Shown here in pieces: positions 1 to 10,511 of a DNA stretch of 64,000 nt. Numbering within the stretch: the first letter of the stretch is position 1; the number at the start of each line of letters is the position of its first letter. The DNA is taken from NCBI RefSeq assembly GCF_035046485.1, contig NC_085138.1, positions 45,605,464-45,669,463 of the forward strand, given 5' to 3'. The DNA comes from Aedes albopictus. Its lineage: Eukaryota; Arthropoda; Insecta; Diptera; Culicidae. The notes below the pieces were generated by a model that saw only the letters and a list, made by a program, of their open reading frames with translations, was not told the DNA's origin and did no database searches. Both the position numbers and the translations under genes were made by a program.

Positions 1-970
1 ACGTCCTCCTAAAATGAATGGTGATGCAAGACAACATTCTTTACTCAAAGAAGCTTTGTTCTTGTTAGGTTCACCCGAGGGTTCACCACGTCCTCCTGAA
101 ATGCATGGTGATGCAAGACAACATTCTTCACTCAAAGAAGCTTTGTTCTTGTTGGGTTCACCACGTCCTCCTGAAATGCATGGTGATGCAAGACAACATT
201 CTTCACTCAAAGAAGCTTTGTTCTTGTTGGGTTCACCACGTCCTCCTGAAATGCATGGTGATGCAAGACAACATTCTTCACTCAAAGAAGCTTTGTTCTT
301 GTTGGGTTCACCACGTCCTCCTGAAATGCATGGTGATGCAAGACAACATTCTTCACTCAAAGAAGCTTTGTTCTTGTTGGGTTCACCACGTCCTCCTGAA
401 ATGCATGGTGATGCAAGACAACATTCTTCACTCAAAGAAGCTTTGTTCTTGTTAGGTTCACCCGAGGGTTCACCACGTCCTCCTGAAATGCATGGTGATG
501 CAAGACAACATTCTTCACTCAAAGAAGCTTTGTTCTTGTTAGGTTCACCCGAGGGTTCACCACGTCCTCCTAAAATGCATGGTGATGCAAGACAACATTC
601 TTCACTCAAAGAAGCTTTGTTCTTGTTAGGTTCACCCGAGGGTTCACCACGTCCTCCTGAAATGCATGGTGATGCAAGACAACATTCTTCACTCAAAGAA
701 GCTTTGTTCTTGTTGGGTTCACCACGTCCTCCTGAAATGCATGGTGATGCAAGACAACATTCTTCACTCAAAGAAGCTTTGTTCTTGTTAGGTTCACCCG
801 AGGGTTCACCACGTCCTCCTAAAATGCATGGTGATGCACATCATGCTTCACTCAAAGAAGCTTTGTTCTAGTTAGGTTCACCAAGTCCTCCTAAAATGAA
901 TGGTGATGCAAGACATCATGCTTCACTCATAGAAGCTTTATTCTAGTTTGGTTCACCAAGTCCTCCTACA
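1..970 (+). repeat. Minisatellite, 75-bp and 87-bp units
   Basis: About twelve head-to-tail units begin at 14, 101, 176, 251, 326, 401, 488, 575, 662, 737, 824 and 896. Short units are 75 bp; long units are 87 bp because a GSPE-coding 12-bp segment is added. Both lengths are multiples of three, so one frame stays open to 871 (285 codons), and a second frame is open over 105-455. The last two units (824-970) are diverged and carry in-frame stops. The array runs off the left edge. I read it as a noncoding minisatellite, because no splice signals or recognisable domain accompany the ORF, but a repeat-protein exon cannot be excluded. Confidence 0.9.
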
Positions 971-3106
971 CCTAGGAAGCCCAAGTTGAGCTTACTTGCA
1001 AATTTCTTACCATATCATGACTAAAATTGTATTGTTTTAGCCTTATTATATCCATTAAGTACGATACTTGAAATTAAAACTCAAAATTTAACGTTTCAGA
1101 GAACTGAAGTGACTGCTAGGCTTATAAAAACAAAGAGAAAACAACGTTATTCTAAACCGTATGCTTTATAATCAGTATTATGTGGCCCTTCAATACATGC
1201 ATTCGTTTTGAAAATATGAATCACAGATGCAAAATAATATTATATTTTCTGAATTTGTATGAGAACTTATTGGACACGGTGTAAGCTTGCTTTCCACTAC
1301 CAGGTTCGGTGATCAAACGAACACTACTTTTTGTATCGAAGATTCACCCCCGTGCCGCAGGTCCCTGGCCAAGTTCGCAGGGGTTGACGGTATTAAAGTG
1401 AAGGAGTTTCATTTTGATTATTGTAATGTAGTGTTCTTTAGTGAAACATATCACCTTTTTAACACTTTAATGCGCCTCCAACGGTTCATCACGAATCGGC
1501 TGCTGCAGATGGAGTATGACTGATCATATGCATCAGACATGCTCGATAAACACGGAGGATCCGCCAGGGCTCAGTAGAGTCTATTCCCAAGCAATAGTTC
1601 CAAGTCGGTTGGATTTGAGAAGGTTTTGATGATCGTTACAAATCCTAATGAAAGTAATATAGAATTTGTGACTGGTTTTGGAACCTTTAACAGCCAGCTG
1701 ACTTCAAAATGTTGTTTGGGCTCTATTTCCCACGTTTCTCGGTTGATTTTGATTAGTAATTTATTAATGTCATAGTCGCTTTGTCGTTTTTTTTTTACCA
1801 TGTTAGTTGGTCATATTTTCTTTAAATAATGCAATTAAAATCAACCGACGTATTAATAGTGGGAAGGAGATTTGCAGCACTTAATTGTGCTGATAGATTC
1901 GAAGCTAACGTGCGAACATTTAAACGCATTGTTGACATCAATGCGTTCGACGTGACATTTTGGACAAAAACTGACTGCTTTTTATTAACTGATCAACGTT
2001 ACTTGTGTTGACATTTCTAGGCTACGCTTGAGAAAATGATATGGTTTATCGAGGTAGGACCGATAGGACAGAACGAATTTGAATATTTTTCATAGTATTT
2101 GTAGGGGGATGAATACATATAGTTGACAAGCAATTTTTGTTTTATTACAATCAACTGACCAACTTGGCGAGGCTTGCTTACATAACAACTGACAATAAAG
2201 AAACCTATTTTCCTTGACTTTCTACGCAATGGACATCTGACCGAACACACGTGTTTTCGTTAATCTCCTAGGCATTATTAAGACATGACGTATGTGCATG
2301 ACGGAACAACTAGCAGGACACAGTTCCAGACGTCTCTTTTTAATAACGATATTCAGCATATTTCCAATAAAACTACACTTCAATAAAGCAAAGACTAAAG
2401 CTGCTATGATAGAACAGATCAGAATGACTTAATGACTACATATTGGAGATCTACTTCGAATAACTGACAAATTGACTAGAACCTAACTAAATACATGGAC
2501 CATACTACAAAAAAAAAAAACAATTGACAAAAAGAAAAAAGGGGAAACTTTTATTAAAACTATTTTTGTTCAACGCAGGCCAAAACAGTGTCGACTTGGG
2601 CCACGATATGCCTACGTACTTCTGTGTGTTGAAACAAAAATAGAGGCTCATAGAAGCAAACGTAGGGAAAGGGTGCGGTGTTAGAACATAAGCACAGTGT
2701 GCTACCGCCGTAATCACTATGAAAAAAAAAAAAAAAAAAAAAAGATTCACCCCCGTGCCGCAGGTCAAGGCGTTGGCGGGCAAGCGCTAAGAATGGAGAT
2801 GTGCAATACAGCACGCCACTTCCGACATTGTTTATTAACCCAAGGAAAAGCAGCGGAAGCAAAATAATAAAGGTCGCTTATTCGGTTTTGTGCTGAAAAC
2901 ATAATATATTCAATATTTTATTTACTTTCGACAATCCGCACCACCATAGGTGATTCGTCATTTAGTACAATCGGTTGACATAATGGGCAATTGTTCACTT
3001 TGTAAGGGGAGTAGAATACCTAACAACATTTATATCGAGGACATTTGATCGCACAATAATATCATATCTAATACAGACTGAATCTCCAATTCAAAAACTG
3101 CATAAT
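971..3106. other. Unassigned AT-rich sequence
   Basis: No gene is recognised here. Visible structure is limited to a 24-bp identical motif at 1340-1363 and 2743-2766 (core CCCCCGTGCCGCAGG), and an A tract of about 22 nt at 2722-2743 that directly precedes the second copy. ORFs of 60-100 codons on both strands show no domain. The stretch probably consists of old transposon remnants. Confidence 0.5.
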
Positions 3107-3353
3107 TTGCTTCTAAAACTACTTTACACTAAGCATCACTCACTTCTTACCGATGTACATTTCTCAACTCATCGAAATCCTGTCGGTAGACCAGGATCGG
3201 TTCTTTGGGCGCCTCGAACCACTTCGTCGACGAGTAAATCTGTCTGGTTTTGCACCATGCCCACAGGATCTAACTGCCAAAAACCTTCCTAAAGTGCAGC
3301 TGCTTCAACTCACTTCGAACCGGTCAGCACACTCCACAAGAAGAACGGCCCTC

Positions 3354-3497
3354 TGTTGAAGGTGCGACTGAAAACCTCAGCATGCCATGACTTTAGTTTG
3401 TAGATTTGAATTTTTGAATAAAATTTAGTTGTTATTTGACCGTCTAGCAATCAAGTTGTTTTATTGCATTCGGTCCGACCTACGGCCACATCCCATA
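3354..3497 (+). repeat. 5-prime LTR of copia-1
   Basis: 144 bp, identical to 7504-7647. An AATAAA hexamer lies at 3417-3422, a plausible polyadenylation signal. Both boundaries are fixed by the CCCTC target duplication and by the primer site that starts at 3498. Confidence 0.95.
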
Positions 3498-3508
3498 GGT
3501 TATGGGCC
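3498..3508 (+). promoter_or_regulatory. Primer-binding site, initiator-tRNA-Met half
   Basis: GGTTATGGGCC directly abuts the LTR. It is the complement of the anticodon stem-loop of eukaryotic initiator tRNA-Met (GGGCCCAUAACC), not of a tRNA 3-prime end. That fits the cleaved-tRNA (half-tRNA) priming known for Drosophila copia. The match is seen in the sequence; the mechanism is inferred from the family. Confidence 0.8.
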
Positions 3509-3574
3509 ATTTAGAAGTAAATTCAAAAAGATTTCAAGTTTTATAGTTCCTCAAGATTTTTTCACGATCCCGAT

Positions 3575-6500
3575 ATGGACGGAAGCAAGTTCGGCCTGGA
3601 GAAGCTGAAGAGCGGCGGCTACGAATGCTGGCAATTCAAGGTGGAGATGCTGCTGGTGCGCGAAAACCTTTGGAAACACGTGACGGAGGCCGCCCCAGAA
3701 CCTCTGACGGACGCGTGGAAGGACGGAGACGCCAAAGCACGGGCCACCATCGTTTTGCTGGTCGACGACAGTCAACACCCGCTAATCCGGAACTGCAAGA
3801 CCGCCAACGAGACCTGGGAAGAGCTGCGGAAACACCACCAGAAGACGACGATGTGCACCCGCGTGTCGTACCTGAAAAAGCTTTGCAAAGCTGAGTACGC
3901 CGACGACGGGGACATGGAGGGCCATCTGTTCCGCATGGAGGAGCTGTTCGCTAGCCTCGCAAACGCCGGACAGGAGCTGGAGCCCAGTTTGAAGGTGGCG
4001 ATGGTGCTGAAGAGCATGCCGGATTCGTTCGACATCCTGACGACAGCGTTGGAAAGCCGTTCCGACGACGAGCTCACCATGGAGCTGGTGAAGCGAAAGC
4101 TGCTGGATGAAGCGCAGAAGCGAGCCGAAAAAAGCCACCGAGGTGAGTCGATTCTGCGTGCTGGTGGGGACAAAAAGCCCATTGTCTGCCACAATTGCCA
4201 CAAGCCCGGACATTTCAAGCGCGAATGCCCAGCGTCAAGAGCTGGACGAGAACCCACAAATGGCGGTACTAGCCAGAGCCACGTGACGACGAAAAAATCG
4301 AAACCGAAGGCGACGGTTGGCATGGCAACGCCATTCGCATTCATGGTTGCTGCGACCGAGAGAGCATCGAACGTGTGGATCGTCGACTCTGGAGCAACAT
4401 CGCACATGTGCTGTGACCGTGCGTTTTTCGACGAGATGAAGCCAAGCACGGGGATTTCCATCACGCTGGCCGATGGAAACGAGACGTTGGTGAGAGGTGT
4501 CGGTTCGGGGCGCCTATTCTGCCAGGATGAAGAAGGTAAGCCACAAGAAATTATTCTTTCCGAAGTGTTCTACGTCCCGGATTTGGAGTCGAACCTGATA
4601 TCGGTCGGAAGACTGGTAGCCAAAGGAGCCGAGGTAATATTTTCTGGTCACCGGGGGTGTGTCATCCAACGCAACGGTGTTGTCGCTGCAGTAGCGAAGA
4701 AAATCGGCGGGCTCTACCAGTTGAAGACGGCTAAGGAGTGCGGTATGGTTGCGTCCCTCCACAGTAAAAATTGCATCCACCACTGGCATCGCAAATTAGG
4801 CCACCGTGATCCTGATGCAATACATCGAGCGGCGCATGACGGTTTGGCTACCGGCGTGAACATCCAAAAATGTAGCGTGTTCCAAACGTGCGAGTGCTGC
4901 GTCGAAGGTAAGATTTCTCGGCTGCCATTTCCGAGGAAGGAGGACCGACAATCTGCGAAGGTGCTGGACATTATCCACACGGACATCTGTGGGCCGATGA
5001 ACACCGTGTCGCCTGGTGGTTCGCGGTATTTCCTCACGATGATTGACGACCACAGCCGGTACACCGTCGTGTATTTCCTCAAGAAGAAGTCGGAAGCTGC
5101 GGATGTAATAGAGGATTACGTGAGTATGGTTAAAAATCGATTTGGAAGATGTCCGACTGTTATTCGTTCCGACCAGGGAGGCGAATACAAATCGAAGCGT
5201 TTGGGACGATTCTATCGTGTCAATGGGATCGCTCCAAGGATCGCTCCCCAGTACACGGCTGGCTACGCACCGGAGCAAAACGGTGTCGCGGAGAGGAAAA
5301 ACCGTTCGATCGTCGAGATGGCTCGATGCATGCTGATCGACGCGAAAATGGGCTACGAGTTCTGGGCGGAAGCGGTCAACACGGCCGTGCATTTGCAGAA
5401 TATGCTACCATCGAGGTCCGTCAAGAGGACACCCTTCGAGCTCTGGTTTGGGAAGAAACCGGATTACGGACGATTGCACATTTTTGGATGCACTGCGTTC
5501 GTTCACATTCCTCAAGAGAAGCGAAGCAAGTTGGCACCGAAGGCGCAAAAGTTGACGTTCGTCGGCTACTCGGACTGCCACAAGGCGTTCCGCTTCATCG
5601 ACAAAGCGATGAAGAAGGTAGTCATCAGTCGTGATGTACGTTTCGTGGAAATGGAGGACGAAGTCGAAAACGAGGGTTCGACGCACCGGTCACCGTCAGC
5701 GACGATGGTGGAGTACGAGTCAGTGCTTTCACGACCAGCTATGGAAGACGAATCCGACGATGATGATGCCTCGGTTCAGGAGGAGTACGAGTCCGATTCC
5801 TCATCTTACGACTCACCGTGTGAAGATGTGCTCGACGACGATGATTGCCATGGCAACGGGAATGAAGAAGAAGAGATGCCACTCCGGCGTTCTACTAGAA
5901 GCACGATGGGACAGAAACCAGTTCGATTCCGGGAGACCACCGGCATGGCGCGCAAGCTTGTGGCGGAACCGAGAAGTTTCGCTGAAGCAGTCAACGGTCC
6001 AGAGGCGGCGCAGTGGCGTGCTGCAATGGATGATGAAATCAAGTCACTGAAGATGCACGGTACCTGGAAGCTGGCGAATCTGCCCGCTGATCGCAAACCC
6101 GTAGGCAGCAAGTGGATTTTCAAGCGCAAGGTCGACGAGAATGGCAACGTTGCGCAGTACAAGGCCAGACTGGTTGCGCAAGGATTCTCCCAGAAATTCG
6201 GGACGGACTTCGACGAGGTGTTCGCCCCGGTAGTGCGACAGGTAACGTTCAGGGCGTTGCTCACAGTTGCCAGTGCGAAGAACATGCTGGTGAAACATGC
6301 AGACGTCAAGACGGCCTACCTCAACGGCGACCTGGATGAGACGGTCTACATGCGGCAACCGCCCGGTTACGAGGTGGGTGACAAGAGCTCCGTATGTTTG
6401 CTGCAGAAGAGTCTGTACGGTCTCAAGCAAGCGGGACACGTGTGGAACCGGAAATTTGATGGCGTCCTGAAGCAGCTAGGCTTCACGCAGTCAGCCAACG

Positions 6501-7540
6501 ATCCGTGCTTGTACGTTCGACGACGAGGCAACCAGTGTACGTATCTGGTCGTGTATGTGGACGATATGGTCATCGCTTGCCACACCGAAGAAGAGTACGC
6601 CGAACTGATGACAGCTCTAAACCGCAGCTTTACGGTAAAATCGTTGGGGGATATTAGCCATTTCCTGGGCATCCAAGTCCGACGCAGCGAGGAGCAGTTT
6701 TCCCTCAATCAACGGATCTACATCCAGACGTTGTTGGAGCGTTTTGGGTTGACCGAAGCGAAGTCGTCGAAGATTCCTTTGGACCCTGGCCACCTGCAAC
6801 AAAAGGAGGAGAGTGAGAAGCTACCAAACAATCACCAGTACTCAAGCTTGATTGGTGGTTTGTTGTATGTGGCAGTGAACACCCGACCGGACATCGCGGT
6901 CAGCGTATCGATCCTTGGCCGATCAGTGAGCAACCCGTCACAGGCGGATTGGATGGAGGCGAAACGAATCCTCCGGTACCTCAAGCTCACCCAGGATCAC
7001 GAGCTTGTACTGGGGCCAGGACAAGCGAGCATGGAGGTCTACGTCGACGCCGACTGGGCCGGTGATGCGAAAACCCGGAAGTCGAATTCTGGATTCCTGG
7101 TGAAGTTCGGTGGTGGACCAATCCACTGGGCATCCCGAAAGCAAACATGTGTTGCGTTGAGCAGCACCGAAGCTGAATTTGTAGCGCTCGCCGAGTGCTG
7201 CCAAGAGGTGCAGTGGATCAACCGGTTGCTGAGCGATTTCGACGTGAACGTAGCGAAGCCTATTCGTATTCATGAGGACAACCAATCGTGCATGAAGCAG
7301 CTGGAATCCGGTAAGGTAAACAACCGATCGAAGCACATCGACACGAAGTACCATTTCGTTCGCCAGATGTACCAGGAGGGCAAGATCTCGGTGCAATACT
7401 GTCCAACCGACAGCATGGTTGCCGACATGCTAACGAAGCCATTGACCAACCAGAAGCTGACGAGGTTCCGCGTGGCAGCTGGTGTTCTTCCGTCGAGGAG
7501 GAGTGTTGAAGGTGCGACTGAAAACCTCAGCATGCCATGA
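3575..7540 (+). CDS. copia-1 Gag-Pol polyprotein (1321 aa)
   Basis: One uninterrupted frame encodes all retrotransposition functions. In order: a Gag (UBN2-type) region at about residues 1-200; a CCHC knuckle at 205-218 (CHNCHKPGHFKREC); an aspartic protease with DSGATSH, Asp271; an integrase HHCC zinc region around 405-440; catalytic Asp470 (HTDICGP), Asp533 (SDQGGEY) and Glu573 (NGVAERKN); reverse transcriptase with YVDD at 994-997; and a C-terminal RNase H (DADWAGD, SSTEAEF, HEDNQS). The length is usual for a copia polyprotein. The stop codon lies 37 bp inside the 3-prime LTR, so the last dozen residues are LTR-encoded. No frameshift separates gag and pol, so any Gag excess would have to come from splicing or processing. 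GC content is clearly higher than in the flanks. Confidence 0.97.
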   Translation: MDGSKFGLEKLKSGGYECWQFKVEMLLVRENLWKHVTEAAPEPLTDAWKDGDAKARATIVLLVDDSQHPLIRNCKTANETWEELRKHHQKTTMCTRVSYLKKLCKAEYADDGDMEGHLFRMEELFASLANAGQELEPSLKVAMVLKSMPDSFDILTTALESRSDDELTMELVKRKLLDEAQKRAEKSHRGESILRAGGDKKPIVCHNCHKPGHFKRECPASRAGREPTNGGTSQSHVTTKKSKPKATVGMATPFAFMVAATERASNVWIVDSGATSHMCCDRAFFDEMKPSTGISITLADGNETLVRGVGSGRLFCQDEEGKPQEIILSEVFYVPDLESNLISVGRLVAKGAEVIFSGHRGCVIQRNGVVAAVAKKIGGLYQLKTAKECGMVASLHSKNCIHHWHRKLGHRDPDAIHRAAHDGLATGVNIQKCSVFQTCECCVEGKISRLPFPRKEDRQSAKVLDIIHTDICGPMNTVSPGGSRYFLTMIDDHSRYTVVYFLKKKSEAADVIEDYVSMVKNRFGRCPTVIRSDQGGEYKSKRLGRFYRVNGIAPRIAPQYTAGYAPEQNGVAERKNRSIVEMARCMLIDAKMGYEFWAEAVNTAVHLQNMLPSRSVKRTPFELWFGKKPDYGRLHIFGCTAFVHIPQEKRSKLAPKAQKLTFVGYSDCHKAFRFIDKAMKKVVISRDVRFVEMEDEVENEGSTHRSPSATMVEYESVLSRPAMEDESDDDDASVQEEYESDSSSYDSPCEDVLDDDDCHGNGNEEEEMPLRRSTRSTMGQKPVRFRETTGMARKLVAEPRSFAEAVNGPEAAQWRAAMDDEIKSLKMHGTWKLANLPADRKPVGSKWIFKRKVDENGNVAQYKARLVAQGFSQKFGTDFDEVFAPVVRQVTFRALLTVASAKNMLVKHADVKTAYLNGDLDETVYMRQPPGYEVGDKSSVCLLQKSLYGLKQAGHVWNRKFDGVLKQLGFTQSANDPCLYVRRRGNQCTYLVVYVDDMVIACHTEEEYAELMTALNRSFTVKSLGDISHFLGIQVRRSEEQFSLNQRIYIQTLLERFGLTEAKSSKIPLDPGHLQQKEESEKLPNNHQYSSLIGGLLYVAVNTRPDIAVSVSILGRSVSNPSQADWMEAKRILRYLKLTQDHELVLGPGQASMEVYVDADWAGDAKTRKSNSGFLVKFGGGPIHWASRKQTCVALSSTEAEFVALAECCQEVQWINRLLSDFDVNVAKPIRIHEDNQSCMKQLESGKVNNRSKHIDTKYHFVRQMYQEGKISVQYCPTDSMVADMLTKPLTNQKLTRFRVAAGVLPSRRSVEGATENLSMP
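7495..7503 (+). promoter_or_regulatory. Polypurine tract of copia-1
   Basis: GAGGAGGAG lies directly upstream of the 3-prime LTR at 7504, inside the polyprotein frame. Position and composition fit the plus-strand DNA primer. The same string occupies the same position in the decayed element at 47305-52328. Confidence 0.8.
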
Positions 7541-7647
7541 CTTTAGTTTGTAGATTTGAATTTTTGAATAAAATTTAGTTGTTATTTGACCGTCTAGCAA
7601 TCAAGTTGTTTTATTGCATTCGGTCCGACCTACGGCCACATCCCATA
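7504..7647 (+). repeat. 3-prime LTR of copia-1
   Basis: 144 bp, identical to 3354-3497. It contains the polyprotein stop codon (7538-7540) and is followed by the CCCTC target duplicate at 7648-7652. Confidence 0.95.
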
Positions 7648-7652
7648 CCCTC

Positions 7653-8290
7653 GGGGACTAGAACCGCGATGTTTCCGCCATATCGAAGTCCAAGTCGCTT
7701 CGGAGCACTTTGGTGCCGTCGGTGAGCTGTCGTCGATTCGTATTTTCACGACGAAAGCAGTTTCCTCAATCGTTGTCGTTGAAGCCCTTTAGTCCCTGGC
7801 TGGATCTGTCGGCAAGCCAAGTCATCGTTGAAATTACTGTTGAAATTGAAAAAAATGTGTCCTCTTCATCGTCGTCAGGCCACCAGGTGGAAAATGTCAT
7901 GATCGCAGTCGGTCAGAATGTACGCCAGATCAAACACCTAAAAATAAAAAAATATTTTAAACGATTGAAGTTAGGTGGATTCTCCCGACAAGAAATTATC
8001 ACCTTCATAATAGCGTTTCCTCCTGCTCGGATTACCGCCACCGTCAGCAGCACCACAGCTGTTTCGAGATGATCTCCTGGGAGTTATTCACGAAGAACCC
8101 TGCGTCGCACATGATCAGATGCGATCCTAGCCGGTTCGGTCCGTGCGCCATCACGTACTTCACAAATGCCGGATTGAAAATGTTCCCATCGTCGGTCACC
8201 CCGTTCGTAGAAGGTTCCGAGGCTCTCCGGAGGTTCTATTTTTCCGGTGTTTCGGGATTCTACCTTGACCGGCTTGTTAAATGAATTACA
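7653..8290 (-). pseudogene. FtsJ-type cap 2'-O-methyltransferase-like pseudogene
   Basis: Read on the minus strand, 8200-8045 encodes an NIFNPAFVKYVM ... SHLIMCDAGFF ... SQEIISKQL stretch. After a frameshift near 8050 it continues as VIRAGGNAIMK. An apparent GT-AG intron (about 7994-7937) then leads to VFDLAYILTD. This matches the layout of CMTR1/CMTR2-type cap methyltransferases: the aspartate of a MADGGF-like motif, then the ISKQL helix, then the lysine of a GGHF-x-K-x-FDL strand. Frameshifts near 8190 and 8050 and a stop soon after the exon mark it as dead. Low-quality coding remnants at 3150-3350, beyond the copia-1 insertion, may be its 3-prime continuation. A viral methyltransferase was considered, but the intron argues for a cellular origin. 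Confidence 0.45.
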
Positions 8291-8775
8291 AAATCGCAAA
8301 TTTTTGGAGCAAAAAGCAAATTGTTAATGTTTATAAACAAGCAAGTCGCTTGACAGTTAGCTCAGTGACAATGCATTGACAGTTCGTACATTTCGCCCGT
8401 TCGAGGAGCTCACCAAAGCGCTAAATTACACAACACAAGAGGGGCGTGCGAAAGTAGGTGCGACCGAAAAAAACGATTACTGCTCCGTCTGTATCTTCGT
8501 TTGTGCTTCTATGTGCGAAAAGTTGATAAAAGTAAATTGTAAAAATGTTGTATGGCGATGACGAATAGTGTCTAAAACAATCTAATCTAAAGAAAGTTCC
8601 TCAAGCGCAATACTCAAGAAAAATATGTTTCCGAAAATATTCCGAATAAAATGAATTATTTCCCGCCGACGTAAATAATTTGGCTATGACGCTGTCCTAA
8701 TTACTCTCAGTGGCCATCTCAGATCCCTCTCAAGAGTCGACGTAGTTTTTGGAGAGGGTCCTATTAACAATTAAC
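8291..8775. other. Unassigned spacer
   Basis: No gene or clear repeat was recognised between the two pseudogene segments. There is only a 61-codon ORF at 8376-8561 without features. It may include introns of the decayed minus-strand gene. Confidence 0.4.
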
Positions 8776-9250
8776 TATACATACTTACAGTCAAGCCAGC
8801 CTTCCCTCGTCGAAATTCATCCTTAAGATGCTGAATAGAGGCAGCTAGAAACTCCTCAACTTTAATCCTAGGATTTCTACTATAGGATTCCAATAATCGT
8901 CGTAACCCCGTCCCTATCAAGTTAACCTAATGCCTTTCTCGATTTCGAGGCATATTTCGGTACACTCCTCCGTTAATATCTGTGCGTCCGAAGCGACGCG
9001 ACGTCCTTCCACAAGACCTGCTTCTCTTCCTCCAGAACCATATGCGCCTCGATGCCTCCGTGTCAAGGTGAAAATCCGCAAAATCCGCTAAGCGAGCTCA
9101 ACCTCACCTTTCTGGCTGAAGCGGCACCGGTTTTGCTTGTTGAACACGAAAACGCCCTGCTGCTGCTGCTGGTTGTAACGATGGCGGGAGTGGGGTGTTG
9201 GAAAGCCTCGACATGACGGCCGGATGTCTCCCAGAACTGAGGAGATACAA
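8776..9250 (-). pseudogene. Decayed exons of an unrecognised gene
   Basis: On the minus strand, a coding-like stretch ending near 8787 (GLRRLLESYSRNPRIKVEEF and onward to GKAGLT) is followed by a good splice donor GTAAGT. Farther upstream (about 9250-9120) another frame reads through a glutamine run and FVFNKQNRCRFSQKGEVELA. Several frameshifts and stops separate the pieces. It could be the 5-prime part of the neighbouring methyltransferase-like pseudogene or a different gene. I do not recognise the protein. Confidence 0.35.
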
Positions 9251-9504
9251 TGATGTCCGTGATATAATTTTATGTTGTAGTTTATTTAAAAATAAATTTC
9301 GCTTTACTTACTGATTTTGGTCGGATTTTGGTAACTAATTGCAAAAATCGAGCTGCAAAAAAAACATCACCGTTCGGCACTTTGTTTTTGTGTTGATTAT
9401 ATGTACACACCAAAAAAATATTGCACAAAAAATGTGTACAATTTACTCATTTCCAGTTAAAATAAAAATATCCCAAAACTGATTTTTTTCAGCTGTCCTT
9501 TTAG

Positions 9505-9628
9505 GCAGTATCCATTTATTACGTAACGCTAAAATCTACAGTTTAAGACCCCCCATCTCCCCTTTGTAACGATTTTCGTATGAAAATTCTATTTTTTTTT
9601 AATATGAGCCGTAACGCTTGGCCATACC
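9505..9628. repeat. Degenerate palindromic MITE
   Basis: The left part has CATTTATTACGTAACGC followed by a C-rich tract; the right part has a GTAACGC-type end. Overall layout resembles the intact element at 62285-62449 (C-rich arms around a short AT core). The ends are worn, so the borders are approximate. Confidence 0.35.
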
Positions 9629-9640
9629 GTAGTTAGTCTA

Positions 9641-10511
9641 CACTGAGGCAAAAACACTTAGGAATTTCAAAAGTAGCAACTTATGAACGGATGATTTTTC
9701 TGTTTCAAAACACGCTTATTGATTTCATAAATGTTGTGCACGCGTTCCATACCTACAACTTATGATCGTCATAAGCGACATGGTTGTGAAAAAGTTATAA
9801 TTGAAATTTATGAAAATCGTCACAGTGAGGGTATGGATCCCAGTTAGCTGCGTCTTAAACGGAAAGGCAAACATACTCACAGACTAGTTTTTGAAATAAC
9901 CGGACACAAAATCAAGTTGATTGTAATTCTTCAGTATGCATACATTCAGCTTCCAAATCAAAAATGGAATTACGTAAGTAAAACGATCGATCTTTCTTAA
10001 TCAATGCTAACTTTTTGATAGAAGTGACAAGAAATAAGTCGGTTTGTTCTTTTTTCCACTGCAGAACGCAGAACTTGCATCATCAAACGAAAGTACAAAC
10101 ACGCTCCTTGACGCTTTATTTCAAGTAATCGATGTAGAGAAATCGATCATTTTACTTACGCGGTAATTCAAGAAACATGACATGATTTAGTATAGAATTA
10201 ATCAAGGAATTAATTCATCAAAAACCATAAAGCAGAACACGAATATTATATCTTTTGGGACATGACATTCATAATTTATAATTTTGATTTCCATACATAA
10301 TAATAGATGAATTCAATAAGAGCAAACATACGATAGTTAGAATTTTGATCCTATGATGTTTTTAAGCGAAACTTATGATATTGGTAAGTGATTGGATATG
10401 AATTTTTCTCCTCTTTAATCATAAGTGAAATTTATGACTTCCAACAGTAATCGTAGTGTCGCCAAATCATAAGGGGATCTTACGTTCTTCTTAAGGTTTT
10501 TTGCCTCAGTG
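9641..10511. mobile_element. TA-flanked TIR element, 871 bp
   Basis: It begins CACTGAGGCAAAAAC and ends TTTTTTGCCTCAGTG, with TA on both sides (9639-9640 and 10512-10513). The interior is AT-rich, with scattered copies of an ACTTATGA/TCATAAG motif, and has no transposase ORF. This fits a nonautonomous Tc1/mariner-type element by TSD; the superfamily is inferred. Confidence 0.75.

Larger units (their letters stand above)
3349..7652 (+). mobile_element. Intact Ty1/copia LTR retrotransposon (copia-1)
   Basis: A complete element of 4294 bp (3354-7647) is flanked by a perfect 5-bp target duplication CCCTC (3349-3353 and 7648-7652). The two 144-bp LTRs are identical by eye. They begin TGTTGAAGG and end CATCCCATA, not the canonical CA. 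A primer site follows the 5-prime LTR, a purine tract GAGGAGGAG precedes the 3-prime LTR, and the single gag-pol frame is unbroken. Domain order protease-integrase-RT-RNase H places it in Ty1/copia. Identical LTRs plus an open ORF imply recent insertion and possible activity. It sits inside an older minus-strand pseudogene. Mosqcopia-like naming is from memory only. Confidence 0.95.

Noticed and set aside
1..970. CRISPR-like array of regular repeats
   Set aside because: Units are directly adjacent with no unique spacers, and the context is a eukaryotic genome; it is a minisatellite.
3772..4464. 230-codon minus-strand ORF inside copia-1
   Set aside because: Shadow of the gag-pol frame on the other strand; no domain and no independent signals.
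7653..8290. Endogenous viral element (viral methyltransferase)
   Set aside because: The apparent GT-AG intron and the MADGGF-like motif fit cellular cap methyltransferases better; no polymerase or other viral motif lies nearby. Not fully excluded.
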